From the NCBI RefSeq assembly GCF_964355755.1, contig NC_092672.1:20954501-21018500 (forward strand): DNA of 64,000 nucleotides. Direction: 5' to 3'. Of the stretch, positions 48,206 to 59,477 are shown in pieces. How positions within the stretch are numbered: the stretch's first letter is position 1; every line of letters begins with the position of its first letter. Both the position numbers and the translations under genes were made by a program. The stretch is from Antedon mediterranea (taxonomy: Eukaryota; Echinodermata; Crinoidea; Comatulida; Antedonidae). The notes under the pieces are model-generated. The model was not told where the DNA came from and ran no database searches. It saw nothing but the letters and a program-made list of their open reading frames with translations.

Positions 48206-49066
48206 TCATCCTGGATCGTGGAATACCCTGCAGAACCCGATGGGTATTTTTGCCTGCAATGTAGACAGAAATGTTATGTTGGTTTGTGGTTGTTGTGATT
48301 GTTCACCGTGTGCTAAGTTGTGCAAAATGTCCACGCGGACAGTGGCCCAAGAGCACTTTGTGTGTTCTCTAGCAATGTGAAAGTGACGGTCGTACAGTTG
48401 CCATGAAGTCGGATATTGTTTTTTGAGGCTTTGAATGAATTTCAGATAAGTAAATAATTCTTGCAGATCTTGAGGGTGAGCGGACAGGTATATGGTTGCA
48501 AAGTCAAAGAAAGCCGTGAACCACTCCTGTTCATCTAACCCCCGTCTTTTCAATTTAGGGACAAGTTCAAGACCCCCATTGTATTGTATATTGAACGTCA
48601 TTGGTGGGTCACGGGGCGAAGATCACACATGTCGACAAACCTATGGGCCTGAATTTTATTCTTTAGGGTTTCGGAAAGAGCTACAGCCTTGACCCCACCG
48701 GAATAGTGGAAAGGATTGGAAATAAGATTTCCTTTGGCCAGATAGGGATATGTTTACATTATGGCGGGGTACTATCGCTAATTTTATCAATTTCCTGGGG
48801 GATGCTCGTCGTGAGGTCTCATTCAGCGGGAGGATCAGTTCTGACATATTTCGTTCGATGATGTTAGTAATATCAACTGTCGACGATGGGTTACCCTTCA
48901 ATTGTTGAACATCCGCGGAAAGGTTTTTAACAATCGCCGTAAGTTCTGCCAGTTCCGTTGCCCCAGTTTTCTTAGGTCTCCTCTTGGCAGGTGTGTTGGT
49001 TTTTGCCTTCTTTGTGGGTCGAGTCTTCGCATCATGTAGATATGGAAGGCAACAAACAACTGACAT
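48206..49066 (-). mobile_element. Decayed retroelement, gag-like ORF fragments
   Basis: Two minus-strand segments share a frame and are separated by stops. The upstream one (49066-48656) has a basic Lys/Arg/Pro-rich region and a heptad-like ELAELTAIVKNLSADVQQLK. The downstream one (48601-48206) has EWFTAFFDFATIYLSAHP, then a YDRHFHIARE segment. The second resembles the gag-like proteins of tyrosine-recombinase (DIRS/Ngaro type) retroelements (W-x-x-AF-x-x-F-x-x-IY ... YDxxFR). No reverse transcriptase or integrase remains in the window. Confidence 0.45.
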
Positions 49067-49273
49067 AGACCATTTTAAATCTCTATGTTTTTGTAGCCTC
49101 TTTCTCTTCCCACTAGACTAGACTCATTAATGTACAATAGATAGCATATGATGCATCATATAGATATGGAAGACAACAAACAACTGACATAGACCATAGC
49201 AGAACAGTGTATTGAATCAATTGTGATACTGTACTCTTGATTATGACTAATATACATCTGTTTTTTTGTATAG

Positions 49274-49318
49274 ATACACAGACTGCTGCTCCTCTGGTTA
49301 CAAGCTCGTTAGGGACAG
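49274..49318 (+). CDS. 45-nt linker exon before the DED-like exon
   Basis: A symmetric exon has a TTGTATAG acceptor and a GTTAGT donor. In the frame set by the next exon it reads TQTAAPLVTSSLGTG. Joined at its 3' end it gives TGELSDD. It needs a preceding exon in phase 1, which is not found. Support is splice-site quality and a good 3' joint. Confidence 0.5.
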
Positions 49319-50058
49319 GTTAGTTGAGTAACATTATATCATTATGTATCATATGGACAGTTTAAAATTAAAGTTGAATTGAAATTAGATAGAGCAGTGT
49401 TACAACTGCTAATGTAGAAAATACAAGCTAATGTAGAAATGGTAAGCTAATTGTAGAAGATAAAATTTAGTAAAAGCCAAGGTAGGAAAAATGCTTTTAA
49501 TGAAACTACTGTTGCCAGTAGCAAACACCCTTAAGGATAGTGTAGATGTTGTAGTTATAAGAAATAATAATTAAATGTGTTGCGTAGCACTGTATAAATT
49601 ATATATACTGTAACATGATGTAAATTATATGTAAATATACAGAAACAATCATGTAGGTATAGGTATTACTTTTCATCTTTTTATGCAATTTTATGTTTAG
49701 TTTATTTTGATATTTTGTTTTTATATCAGAATGAGACATGCATCACAATCCTTATGGATGCTTATTTTTTAGTGAAATATTGCAACACACTCAACTGCTT
49801 TTTACATTTTGTATTTCTCTGTAATGATTGCATTTTACTTTTATGCAATAATTATCTATCATTTGTTTTGCACTTCAAGAAAATACATTGGAAGAAAAGT
49901 ATTTTATATTACTTAAATATAAATATGCTTATTTTACGGAGAAACATTTTAAGATTTGTTTTAGAGTGGTGACTAAGTGGCAATCATAGTATAATATTTA
50001 TTGTGTCCACAAAAAACGACCCAGTGACATACAGTATATTACACTGTTGGTTTTTTAG
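49319..50058. other. Intron before the terminal exon
   Basis: AT-rich, with short repeats of GCTAATGTAGAAA near 49400-49445. An 85-codon frame at 49715 is hydrophobic low-complexity translation and is not a credible exon. Confidence 0.5.
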
Positions 50059-50591
50059 GTGAACTATCTGACGATAACTATCGGGAACTGCTCAGCAAAG
50101 TGTCATCGTGGTTCAAGGAATCAGAGAAAGTCAATCTATTGAAAGTTATACTTTGCAAGTGTGAACATATTTCTGTTGTCGAAATAGAAAGAAGCAATGA
50201 TCCATTTGAGCTGTTTAAGTTACTTGAAGGTCCTGGAATCATTAGCCAATCAAATATCGATGTTCTCATTGAAATCATTGCAATAGGAGGAATGAAGGGT
50301 GTGTATGAAAGCATCAAGCACTTGATACCAACCTTTGCTGGATTTGAGAAATTGATCATCTCTGAACGCTGGAATGATGTACGAAGGGTGATCAAATTCG
50401 GTCTTAAGATAAGTAACGAAGATAAAGTAAAAATTGGACAGTTACGTGGCCTAAAGGTTAAGGAATCAGATGATGTTTGGATTTTAATATTTAAGCTAGT
50501 AATGAAAGATACATTCACTAAAAAGAGCACAGAATTCGTTCGACTACTTAAGGACAATGACATGGATAGCCTTGCTACATTATTGGAATAG
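50059..50591 (+). CDS. Terminal exon: death-effector-like domain and C-terminal helical domain
   Basis: A TTTTTTAG acceptor opens a frame that runs to TAG at 50589. Residues about 8-85 resemble a DED: YRELLSKVSSWF (helix 1), NLLKVILCKC (helix 2), then PFELFKLLEGPGIISQ, matching the DED pattern LF-x-x-LE-x-x-G-x-I, and NIDVLIEIIAIGG (helix 5). A second helical region (residues about 95-177) ends VRLLKDNDMDSLATLLE, like helix 6 of a Death-type fold. DEDs recruit FADD- and caspase-8-like proteins. The last 14 codons seed the tandem array that follows. Confidence 0.65.
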
Positions 50592-51835
50592 ATATAATAC
50601 AAGATAACAATACATAACATGTGACAACATAACACTGAATTAACATTCTACTACTTAAGGACAATGACATGGATAGCCTTGCTACATTATTGGAATAGAT
50701 ATAATACAAGATAACAATACATAACATGTGACAACATAACACTGAATTAACATTCTACTACTTAAGGACAATGACATGGATAGCCTTGCTATATTATTGG
50801 AATAGATATAATACAAGATAACAATACATAAAATGTGACAACATAACACTGAATTAACATTCTACTACTTAAGGACAATGACATGGATAGCCTTGCTACA
50901 TTATTGGAATAGATTGAATACAAGATAACAATACATAAAATGTGACAACATAACACTGAATTAACATTCTACTACTTAAGGACAATGACATGGATAGCCT
51001 TGCTACATTATTGGAATAGATAGAATACAAGATAACAATACATAACATGTGACAACATAACACTGAATTAACATTCTACTACTTAAGGACAATGACATGG
51101 ATAGCCTTGCTACATTATTGGAATAGATATAATACAAGATAACAATACATAACATGTGACAACATAACACTGAATTAACATTCTACTACTTAAGGACAAT
51201 GACATGGATAGCCTTGCTATATTATTGGAATAGATATAATACAAGATAACAATACATAAAATGTGACAACATAACACTGAATTAACATTCTACTACTTAA
51301 GGACAATGACATGGATAGCCTTGCTACATTATTGGAATAGATTGAATACAAGATAACAATACATAAAATGTGACAACATAACACTGAATTAACATTCTAC
51401 TACTTAAGAACAATGACATGGATAGCCTTGCTACATTATTGGAATAGATATAATACAAGACAACAATACATAACATGTGACAACATAACACTGAATTAAC
51501 ATTCTACTATTTAAGGACAATGACATGGATAGCCTTGCTATATTATTGGAATAGATATAATACAAGATAACAATACATAAAATGTGACAACATAACACTG
51601 AATTAACATTCTACTACTTAAGGACAATGACATGGATAGCCTTGCTACATTATTGGAATAGATTGAATACAAGATAACAATACATAAAATGTGACAACAT
51701 AACACTGAATTAACATTCTACTACTTAAGGACAATGACATGGATAGCCTTGCTACATTATTGGAATAGATTGAATACAAGATAACAATACATAAAATGTG
51801 ACAACATTACACTGAATTAACATTCTACTACTTAT
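50552..51835. repeat. 107-bp minisatellite derived from the gene's 3' end, first block
   Basis: The unit begins GGACAATGACATGGATAGCC and repeats every 107 bases (50552, 50659, 50766, 50873 and on to 51729): the gene's own copy plus 11 more. Each unit repeats the last 14 or so codons, the stop codon and the following 3' sequence. Unit variants recur in groups of three or four, which shows amplification of multimers. A non-LTR element interrupts the array at its right end. Confidence 0.97.
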
Positions 51836-54800
51836 AATTGACTGAATTACAATTATACTTTTGATGGTGATCCTTGAAATGCTTATCTCTGAACACTGTG
51901 TACCTACCTATTCATTACTTAATCCACATAAGTTGTAATAAGTGTTATTTGTTTTTGTGTTTGTTGCACATTGCATTGGCCTATGATTAATTGTAATACA
52001 TGTTTTAAACAAATTCATAGCCAGCAGCCCAAAACTCTCTGTTCACTGTGTAAAATGTACTATCATAATAGATGTATTTATCCGAACCTTGATATAAAAG
52101 AAAACTGGTTTTGCTTTAATTGTACTGGAGAGATATTACCTTTTAACCATTTTGTAGATGACAATGAATTTAAATTTGCTTTGTATTGTTTTGATAACAC
52201 AATTGACTACAATAAAATGTTAAGCTTGAAACTTAACCCGTTCTTGTATGAAGACGCTATCCACTCTGCTATCCACCACGACAACTTAAATATGTCAAAT
52301 ACCGATTATAACACTAGCTGTAAATACCTATGTGATTTAACCTGTAAAATAGAGTATCCCAGTGACAATTTTTCTATTTTGCACTTGAACACACGTAGTT
52401 TTAACCAGAATCAGGAAGGTATAATGCATTTTCTTTCAAATCTTAAACATAATTTTACTATCATTGCCCTCTCTGAAACGTGGTTTAATGTTGAACAAAG
52501 TAATTTAATACATATTGAGGATTATACGCTGGTTAACACCCCACGTCGTGACAGAAGAAGTGGAGGAGTGGCTTTATATATTCATAATTCTATTTCTTTT
52601 AAAACCCGAGCAGATCTAAATTTAATTAAAAATAACCTAACTAATAACGATCATTCTGAATCGATATTTGTGGAAATCATTAATCCTGACTCTAAAAATA
52701 TAATTGTTGGAAATGTGTACCGCGCACACAGGACAGACACAGACTTATTTATTTCAGATCTTAATGATACCTTATTAAAAGTAACAGAAGAGAACAAGAA
52801 ATGCTATGTATCCGGGGACTTTAATTTTGATTTACTTTGTGTTAATATGAATAAAACAATTAATGACTTTTTAAATATGTTCTACATGAACAATATGTTT
52901 CCCCTTATTGATAGACCAACACGAATAACGCATAGATCAGCCACTCTTCTTGACAATATCTTTACTAATGTAATCACACATCCTATCCAATCTGGTGTGT
53001 TTATATGGGATGTTACAGACCATTACCCTGTTTTTCAAATCACAAATTCCCTGAAAGTTAAACACAAAAGTAATATTGGATACACACGATCACGGTCATT
53101 TAAACAACAAAATATATATCGCTTCATAAACACGATACAAACAACTGAATGGAACAATGTACTTCAAGAACAATCGCCTGAAATAGCATATAATATATTT
53201 TCAGACAAGATTACAAACACATACAATACATGTTTTCCTATACAATCTAAGCACAAAAAATCTAAATATAATCGCATTCCTCGAAATCCATGGATTACTA
53301 AAACCATTATAAAATCTATAAATCGTAAAAATAAGCTCTATAAAAAGTATATTTCATCGCCAACCTTCACAAATAAAAATAAATTTACTCGCTATCGTAA
53401 TATACTTACCTCAATACTCAGAAACGCAAAGAAAAAATACTACACAGAAGAACTAAATAAAACCCAAAATAACCTAAAGAAAACTTGGAATATTCTTAAT
53501 GGACTTCTAGGTCGAAAACAAAATTACCACTTACAGGATAATATGAAAATAAATGAGACGGAAGTTAATGACCCTAACGTAATCGCTAACAGCTTTAATA
53601 ATTATTTTTGTAATGTTGGTCCTGAACTTGCCTCAAAAATTCAATCAACCCAAAACGATGAATTTAGGAATCATCTGAAGAACTTATCATCACCAATTAA
53701 TTCCTTGTTTTTTCTACCAACCGATGTTAATGAAATAATTAGCACATGTAACTTACTTAATTCAAACTCAAGTCCGGGATATGACGATTTAAAAATGAGT
53801 ATCATAAAGTATGTTATCCACTCCTTGGCGATTCCTCTAACACATATCTTCAATATGTCTATCCTTTCTGGTATTTTTCCAACTAAACTTAAAATATCAA
53901 AGGTAGTACCAATTCACAAAGCAGGTTCTTATAATAAAATTCAAAATTACCGTCCAATATCTGTATTGCCAGCGTTTTCAAAATTTTTCGAACGAATTAT
54001 CCATAATCGCCTATATAAATTTATAAATAATAATACTTTACTTTATGACCAGCAATACGGGTTTCGTAGTAAATATTCATCTTACATGGCAGTGCTAGAA
54101 GCGTATAATGATATAGTTACAAGACTTGATAACAATCATCATGTTATGGGTATATTTTTGGACCTCGCAAAGGCATTTGATACCATAGACCATCAAATCC
54201 TTCTCAAAAAACTTTATCATTACGGTGTTAGAGGGATCGCCTATGAGTGGTTCAAGAGTTATTTAACCAACAGATCCCAATTCACCGTGTATAACAATCA
54301 TAAATCAACAACTAATATAATTCGATGCGGGGTTCCACAAGGGTCCATTTTGGGCCCATTATTATTTATAATTTATTTAAACGATATTGTTTCTATTTCC
54401 GATAATTTCTCATTTTATTTATACGCAGATGACACCAATATAGTAGTTTCTGATAAAAATATTAAACAACTCATTACGACAGTAAATCAAGAACTAAATA
54501 AAGTTTCCTCCTGGCTTAAATCTAATAAATTATCACTTAATATACTTAAAACAAATTACATTATTTTTAAAAATAAGCATAGTAGACGACAATATCACAA
54601 TATTCAAATTATGATTGACAATACTACTATTTCACAGGTCTCTAATACTAAATTTTTAGGCGTAATTATAGATGAAGCACTAACATGGTTTAATCACACA
54701 GAATATATATCCAACATTATTTCTAAATATACTGGCATTTTATTTAGACTAAAACATGCTCTCGCACCGAATATTTTATTTTCTTTATATCGCACATTAG

Positions 54801-55718
54801 TTCTCCCATACTTATATTATTGTAATCTTATTTGGGCAGATGCAAACAACTGCAATTTGAAAACCATTCATTTAAAACAAAAGAAAATAATTAGACTCTG
54901 TACAAACTCATCCTGGCTGGCCCATACTGCACCCTTATTTTTAAAATTAAAAACTTTAACAATCTATGATATTCATAAATTACAAAAAGCAAATTTTATG
55001 TTTAATTTTGTTAATAATAATCTACCAAGTAATTTCAATACTTTTTGGGCTAGGGTAAAAGAAACACATTTTCATAATACAAGAACATTAAATGATTTGC
55101 GTCCGCATAATTTCAGAACAGACCTGGGAATGAATACCATTAAACGGCAAGGACCTATATTGTGGAATGATATAAGCAATTTTATTAAGAACCAATGTAC
55201 CTTAAGTTTATTTAAGAAGAAATTTATTCACAGTTTATTATCAACGTATCAGTAATATTATGTTATATTATTTAATTAGTAGAGTAACATTATTTAAGTT
55301 TACTTAAACAACATACATATATATGTGTGTGTATGTAAATCTATTACATTTTTTATCTAAAAGATGATATTCAGATTTTATTACCATGTACTAGTAAAAA
55401 TAAAAATAACTATATGTAATCTTCATGTTAACCTTCTTCAGAAGTAAGTTAAAAATTATCATTTTATGATCAAAAAGAAATATACTATCTAATTTTCTCC
55501 TTTATATAAATATATTATTTTATCCAAGGGGTTGCAAACACAAGTGTTCACATGTCTTGTTATGTATTGCACCTTTGTCTTGTCTTTATGTTGTCTGTAA
55601 TGTCACTGCACTAACGGGTGACCGGCTAACGAGCTTCGCTCTTACGGTTATCCATCCATATAAGTTGTTTATCTTATGTTCATAAATTGAAATGGAAAAT
55701 AAACTGAAACTGAAACTG
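51836..55718 (+). mobile_element. Non-LTR retrotransposon, apparently full length
   Basis: Insertion into the 107-bp array is defined by the array on both sides. The left array stops at CTACTACTTA and the right resumes at GGACAATG, so about two bases are missing and there is no clear target duplication. A 5' region of about 150 bases, one long ORF and a 3' region of about 460 bases end in AATAAACTGAAACTGAAACT, a short tandem tail typical of CR1/L2/Jockey-type elements. The intact frame suggests a young copy. Confidence 0.9.
51983..55258 (+). CDS. Non-LTR retrotransposon polyprotein (PHD finger, endonuclease, reverse transcriptase)
   Basis: An uninterrupted frame of about 1090 residues starts at the ATG at 51983; an upstream TTG in frame is not needed. 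Residues 4-47 form a PHD-type C4HC3 finger (C4, C7, C20, C23, H28, C31, C44, C47). An apurinic-type endonuclease follows, with LNTRS, LSETW, SGDFNFD (Asp at about 279) and DHYPVF. Reverse transcriptase motifs are SSPGYDDL, NYRPISVLP, FLDLAKAFDTIDHQ (first catalytic Asp at about 727), GVPQGSILGPLLF, YADDT (about 814-818) and FLGVIID. The product nicks genomic DNA and reverse-transcribes its own RNA at the nick. No frameshift or missing catalytic residue was seen. It is most like CR1/L2/Jockey-group elements. Confidence 0.95.
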
Positions 55719-56195
55719 GACAATGACATGGATAGCCTTGCTATATTATTGGAATAGATATAATACAAGATAACAATACATAAAATGTGACAACATAACA
55801 CTGAATTAACATTCTACTACTTAAGAACAATGACATGGATAGCCTTGCTACATTATTGGAATAGATTGAATACAAGATAACAATACATAACATGTGACAA
55901 CATAACACTGAATTAACATTCTACTACTTAAGGACAATGACATGGATAGCCTTGCTACATTATTGGAATAGATTGAATACAAGATAACAATACATAACAT
56001 GTGACAACATAACACTGAATTAACATTCTACTACTTAAGGACAATGACATGGATAGCCTTGCTACATTATTGAAATAGATAGAATACAAGATAACAATAT
56101 AATTATAACATGTGACAACATAACACTGAATTAACATTCTACTACTTAAAGACAATGACATGGATAGCCTTGCTACATTATTGGAATAGATCAAA
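55719..56195. repeat. 107-bp minisatellite, second block
   Basis: The array resumes right after the retrotransposon tail, with unit starts at about 55719, 55826, 55932, 56039 and 56147. The sequence matches the first block, with small indels toward the right. The final partial unit decays into unique sequence after 56190. Confidence 0.95.
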
Positions 56196-56610
56196 TTTAA
56201 ATGTGACAATATATGAGAATCAGAATTACTAAAAAGTGACTACAATTTAATAACAGTTTAATAACAACCAATCAAAATCTGAATTTGATTGTAAAGAACC
56301 TGTAAAGTTTTATTAAACATCAGTTCATCCAAAACCATACCTTTTTAATGTCCCAAATTGTTCAGAATACCAAGAAGGCTGTCCTGTTTTGGAGAGTTGA
56401 CTGTATTATTAAATTATTTATCGGTTATTGTAATAATGTTTCAAGACAAATATTTAACCTTGCAAAAATTCATGCAGTAGTGATTCCGATTTACAACTTC
56501 TCTGTCCTTAAGGAGTATACAGACAGCTGAAGTTTAAAGATGAAATGTAGCTTGCATTTATATTTCACCATTGGTGCAATTGATATAACAATGAACTGTA
56601 ATATAATACA
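56196..56610. other. Unique AT-rich sequence
   Basis: No exon, element end or RNA gene was recognised. A 60-codon frame at 56348 has no recognisable similarity. Confidence 0.5.
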
Positions 56611-56840
56611 AACAATAATGAAACTATTAGGGAATACTTTACATACCTGTCATAATACAGCTTATGAGCTTTGATGAAACTATTAGGGAATATTTTACAT
56701 ACCTGTCCTAATACAGCTTATGAGCTTTGATGAAACTATTAGGGAATACTTTACATACCTGTCCTAATACAGCTTATGAGCTTTGATGAAACTATTAGGG
56801 AATACTTTACATACCTGTCCTAATACAGCTTATGAGCTTT
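56611..56840. repeat. 56-bp tandem repeat, four copies
   Basis: The unit GATGAAACTATTAGGGAATA and following bases repeats at about 56615, 56673, 56729 and 56785, with a period near 56. Copies are almost identical, so the expansion is recent. Confidence 0.92.
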
Positions 56841-57090
56841 AAAGCCACTCAATTGTTGGCAATGAATTTTGACATGTCATATATTAATGTTAGGCCCTAG
56901 TTCTCTTAATATTCCAGAATGAAAATTTGTAACACGGGTGGGCGGGCCAGGGACTTAAACTACTAATTTCACTCTGTCATTTCCCACACTTGTGCTACCA
57001 ACTCTCCATATTTTCCCACACTTGTGCTACCAGGCCCTCGAAAAAATACCCGTAATTGCGGCACCTCCCCGTATAGAAATATTTAAAAGT

Positions 57091-59477
57091 AACACTGCCA
57101 CAATGGGAACAACTGTATTATTTGTGAGGTATAACATAAAGCAGTGTCACACTGCCACAATGGGAACAAATGTATTATTTGTGAGTTATAACATCAAGCA
57201 GTGTCACACTGCCACAATGGGAACAACTGTATTATTTGTGAGTTATAACATAAAGCAGTGTCACACTGCCACAATAGGAACAAATGTATTATTTGTGAGT
57301 AATAACATAAAGCAGTGTCACACTGCCACAATGGGAACTACTGTATTATTTGTGAGTTATAACATAAAGCAGTGTCACACTGCCACAATGGGAACAACTG
57401 TATTATTTGTGAGTTATAACATAAAGCAGTGTCACACTGCCACAATAGGAACAAATGTATTATTTGTGAGTAATAACATAAAGCAGTGTCATACTGCCAC
57501 AATGGGAACAAATGTATTATTTGTGAGTTATAACATAAAGCAGTGTCACACTGCCACAATGGGAACAACTGTATTATTTGTGAGTTATAACATAAAGCAG
57601 TGTCACACTGCCACAATAGGAACAAATGTATTATTTGTGAGTAATAACATAAAGCAGTGTCACACTGCCACAATGGGAACTACTGTATTATTTGTGAGTT
57701 ATAACATAAAGCAGTGTCACACTGCCACAATGGGAACAACTGTATTATTTGTGAGTTATAACATAAAGCAGTGTCACACTGCCACAATAGGAACAAATGT
57801 ATTATTTGTGAGTAATAACATAAAGCAGTGTCATACTGCCACAATGGGAACAAATGTATTATTTGTGAGTTATAACATAAAGCAGTGTCACACTGCCACA
57901 ATGGGAACAACTGTATTATTTGTGAGTTATAACATAAAGCAGTGTCACACTGCCACAATAGGAACAAATGTATTATTTGTGAGTTATAACATAAAGCAGT
58001 GTCACACTGCCACAATGGGAACAAATGTATTATTTGTGAGTTATAACACAAAGCAGTGTCACACTGCCACAATGGGAACAACTGTATTATATGTGAGTTA
58101 TAACATAAAGCAATGTCACACTGCCACAATGGGAACAACTGTATTATTTGTGAGTTATAACACAAAGCAGTGTCACACTGCCACAATGGGAACAACTGTA
58201 TTATTTGTGAGTTATAACATAAAGCAGTGTCACACTGCCACAATCGGAACAACTGTATTATTTGTGAGTTATAACATAAAGCAGTGTCACACTGCTACAA
58301 TGGGAACAAATGTATTATTTGTGAGTTATAACATAAAGCAGTGTCACACTGCCACAATGGGAACAAATGTATTATTTGTGAGTTATAACATAAAGCAGTG
58401 TCACACTGCCACAATGGGAACAACTGTATTATTTGTGAGTTATAACATAAAGCAGTGTCACACTGCCACAATGGGAACTACTGTATTATTTGTGAGTTAT
58501 AACATAAAGCAGTGTCACACTGCCACAATGGGAACAACTGTATTATTTGTGAGTTATAACATAAAGCAGTGTCACACTGCCACAATGGGAACTACTGTAT
58601 TATTTGTGAGTTATAACATAAAGCAGTGTCACACTGCCACAATGGGAACAAATGTATTATTTGTGAGTTATAACATAAAGCAGTGTCACACTGCCACAAT
58701 GGGAACTACTGTATTATTTGTGAGTTATAACACAAAGCAGTGTCACACTGCCACAATGGGAACTACTGTATTATTTGTAACTTATAAAATGAAGCAGTGT
58801 CACACTGCCACATTAGGAACAAATGTATTATTGTGAGAAAAAGCAGTGTAACACTGCCACAATAGGAACTACTGTATTATTTGTGAGTTATAACATAAAG
58901 CAGTGTCACACTGCCACAATGGGAACAACTGTATTATTTGTGAGTTATAACATAAAGCAGTGTCACACTGCCACAATGGGAACAACTGTATTATTTGTGA
59001 GTTATAACATAAATCAGTGTCACACTGCCACAATGGGAACAACTGTATTATTTGTGAGTTATAACACAAAGCAGTGTCACACTGCCACAATGGGAACTAC
59101 TGTATTATTTGTGAGTTATAACATAAAGCAGTGTCACACTGCCACAATGGGAACAAATGTATTATTTGTGAGTTATAACATAAAGCAGTGTCACACTGCC
59201 ACAATGGGAACTACTGTATTATTTGTGAGTTATAACACAAAGCAGTGTCACACTGCCACAATGGGAACTACTGTATTATTTGTAAGTTATAAAATGAAGC
59301 AGTGTCACACTGCCACATTAGGAACAAATGTATTATTGTGAGGAAAAGCAGTGTAACACTGCCACAATAGGAACTACTGTATTATTTGTGAGTTATAACA
59401 CAAAGCAGTGTCACACTGCCACAATGGGAACAACTGTATTATTTGTGAGTTATAACATAAAGCAGTGTCACACTGTG
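57091..59477. repeat. 57-bp minisatellite, about 42 copies, with higher-order structure
   Basis: The unit CACTGCCACAATGGGAACAA continues through TTATTTGTGAGTTATAACATAAAGCAGTGT with a period of 57. Because 57 is a multiple of three and no stop falls in some frames, long open frames appear on both strands. They are periodic artefacts. An AATAGG variant recurs exactly every 171 bases (57273, 57444, 57615, 57786, 57957). A CATACTGCC variant recurs at 342 bases. A divergent unit occurs near 58790 and again about 505 bases later. Each unit holds the palindrome GCAGTGTCACACTGC. Confidence 0.97.

Larger units (their letters stand above)
4260..50591 (+). other. Gene span: ANK-Death-ROC-COR-DED-like ROCO-family GTPase (5' end outside window)
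   Basis: This span collects the exons of one multi-exon gene. Modules in order are ankyrin repeats, a Death domain, a ROC GTPase with a long low-complexity insert, a COR domain, a charged tail and a terminal death-effector-like domain. GT-AG borders and codon phase agree from 29963 to 47512. ROCO proteins pair a Ras-like ROC GTPase with a COR dimerisation domain, and the family includes DAPK1 and LRRK2. DAPK1 also combines ankyrin repeats, ROC-COR and Death, but places Death last and has a kinase, which is not seen here. The product is probably a cytosolic signalling switch that recruits other death-fold proteins; this role is inferred. The start codon and promoter lie left of the window. The joint between the 47702 and 49274 exons does not resolve, so the DED-like exon could in principle be a separate transcript end. 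Confidence 0.75.

Noticed and set aside
50078-50635. Minus-strand frame of 185 codons opposite the terminal exon
   Set aside because: It is antisense to the DED-like coding exon, low in information, and lacks recognisable domains. The plus-strand frame has splice and domain support.
57338-58252. Minus-strand frames of 111 and 190 codons
   Set aside because: These are the same 57-bp array read on the opposite strand.
56992-58836. 614-codon open frame on the plus strand
   Set aside because: It is the 57-bp minisatellite read in a stop-free frame, begins at GTG and not ATG, and has matching open frames on the other strand. No splice context or domain was seen.
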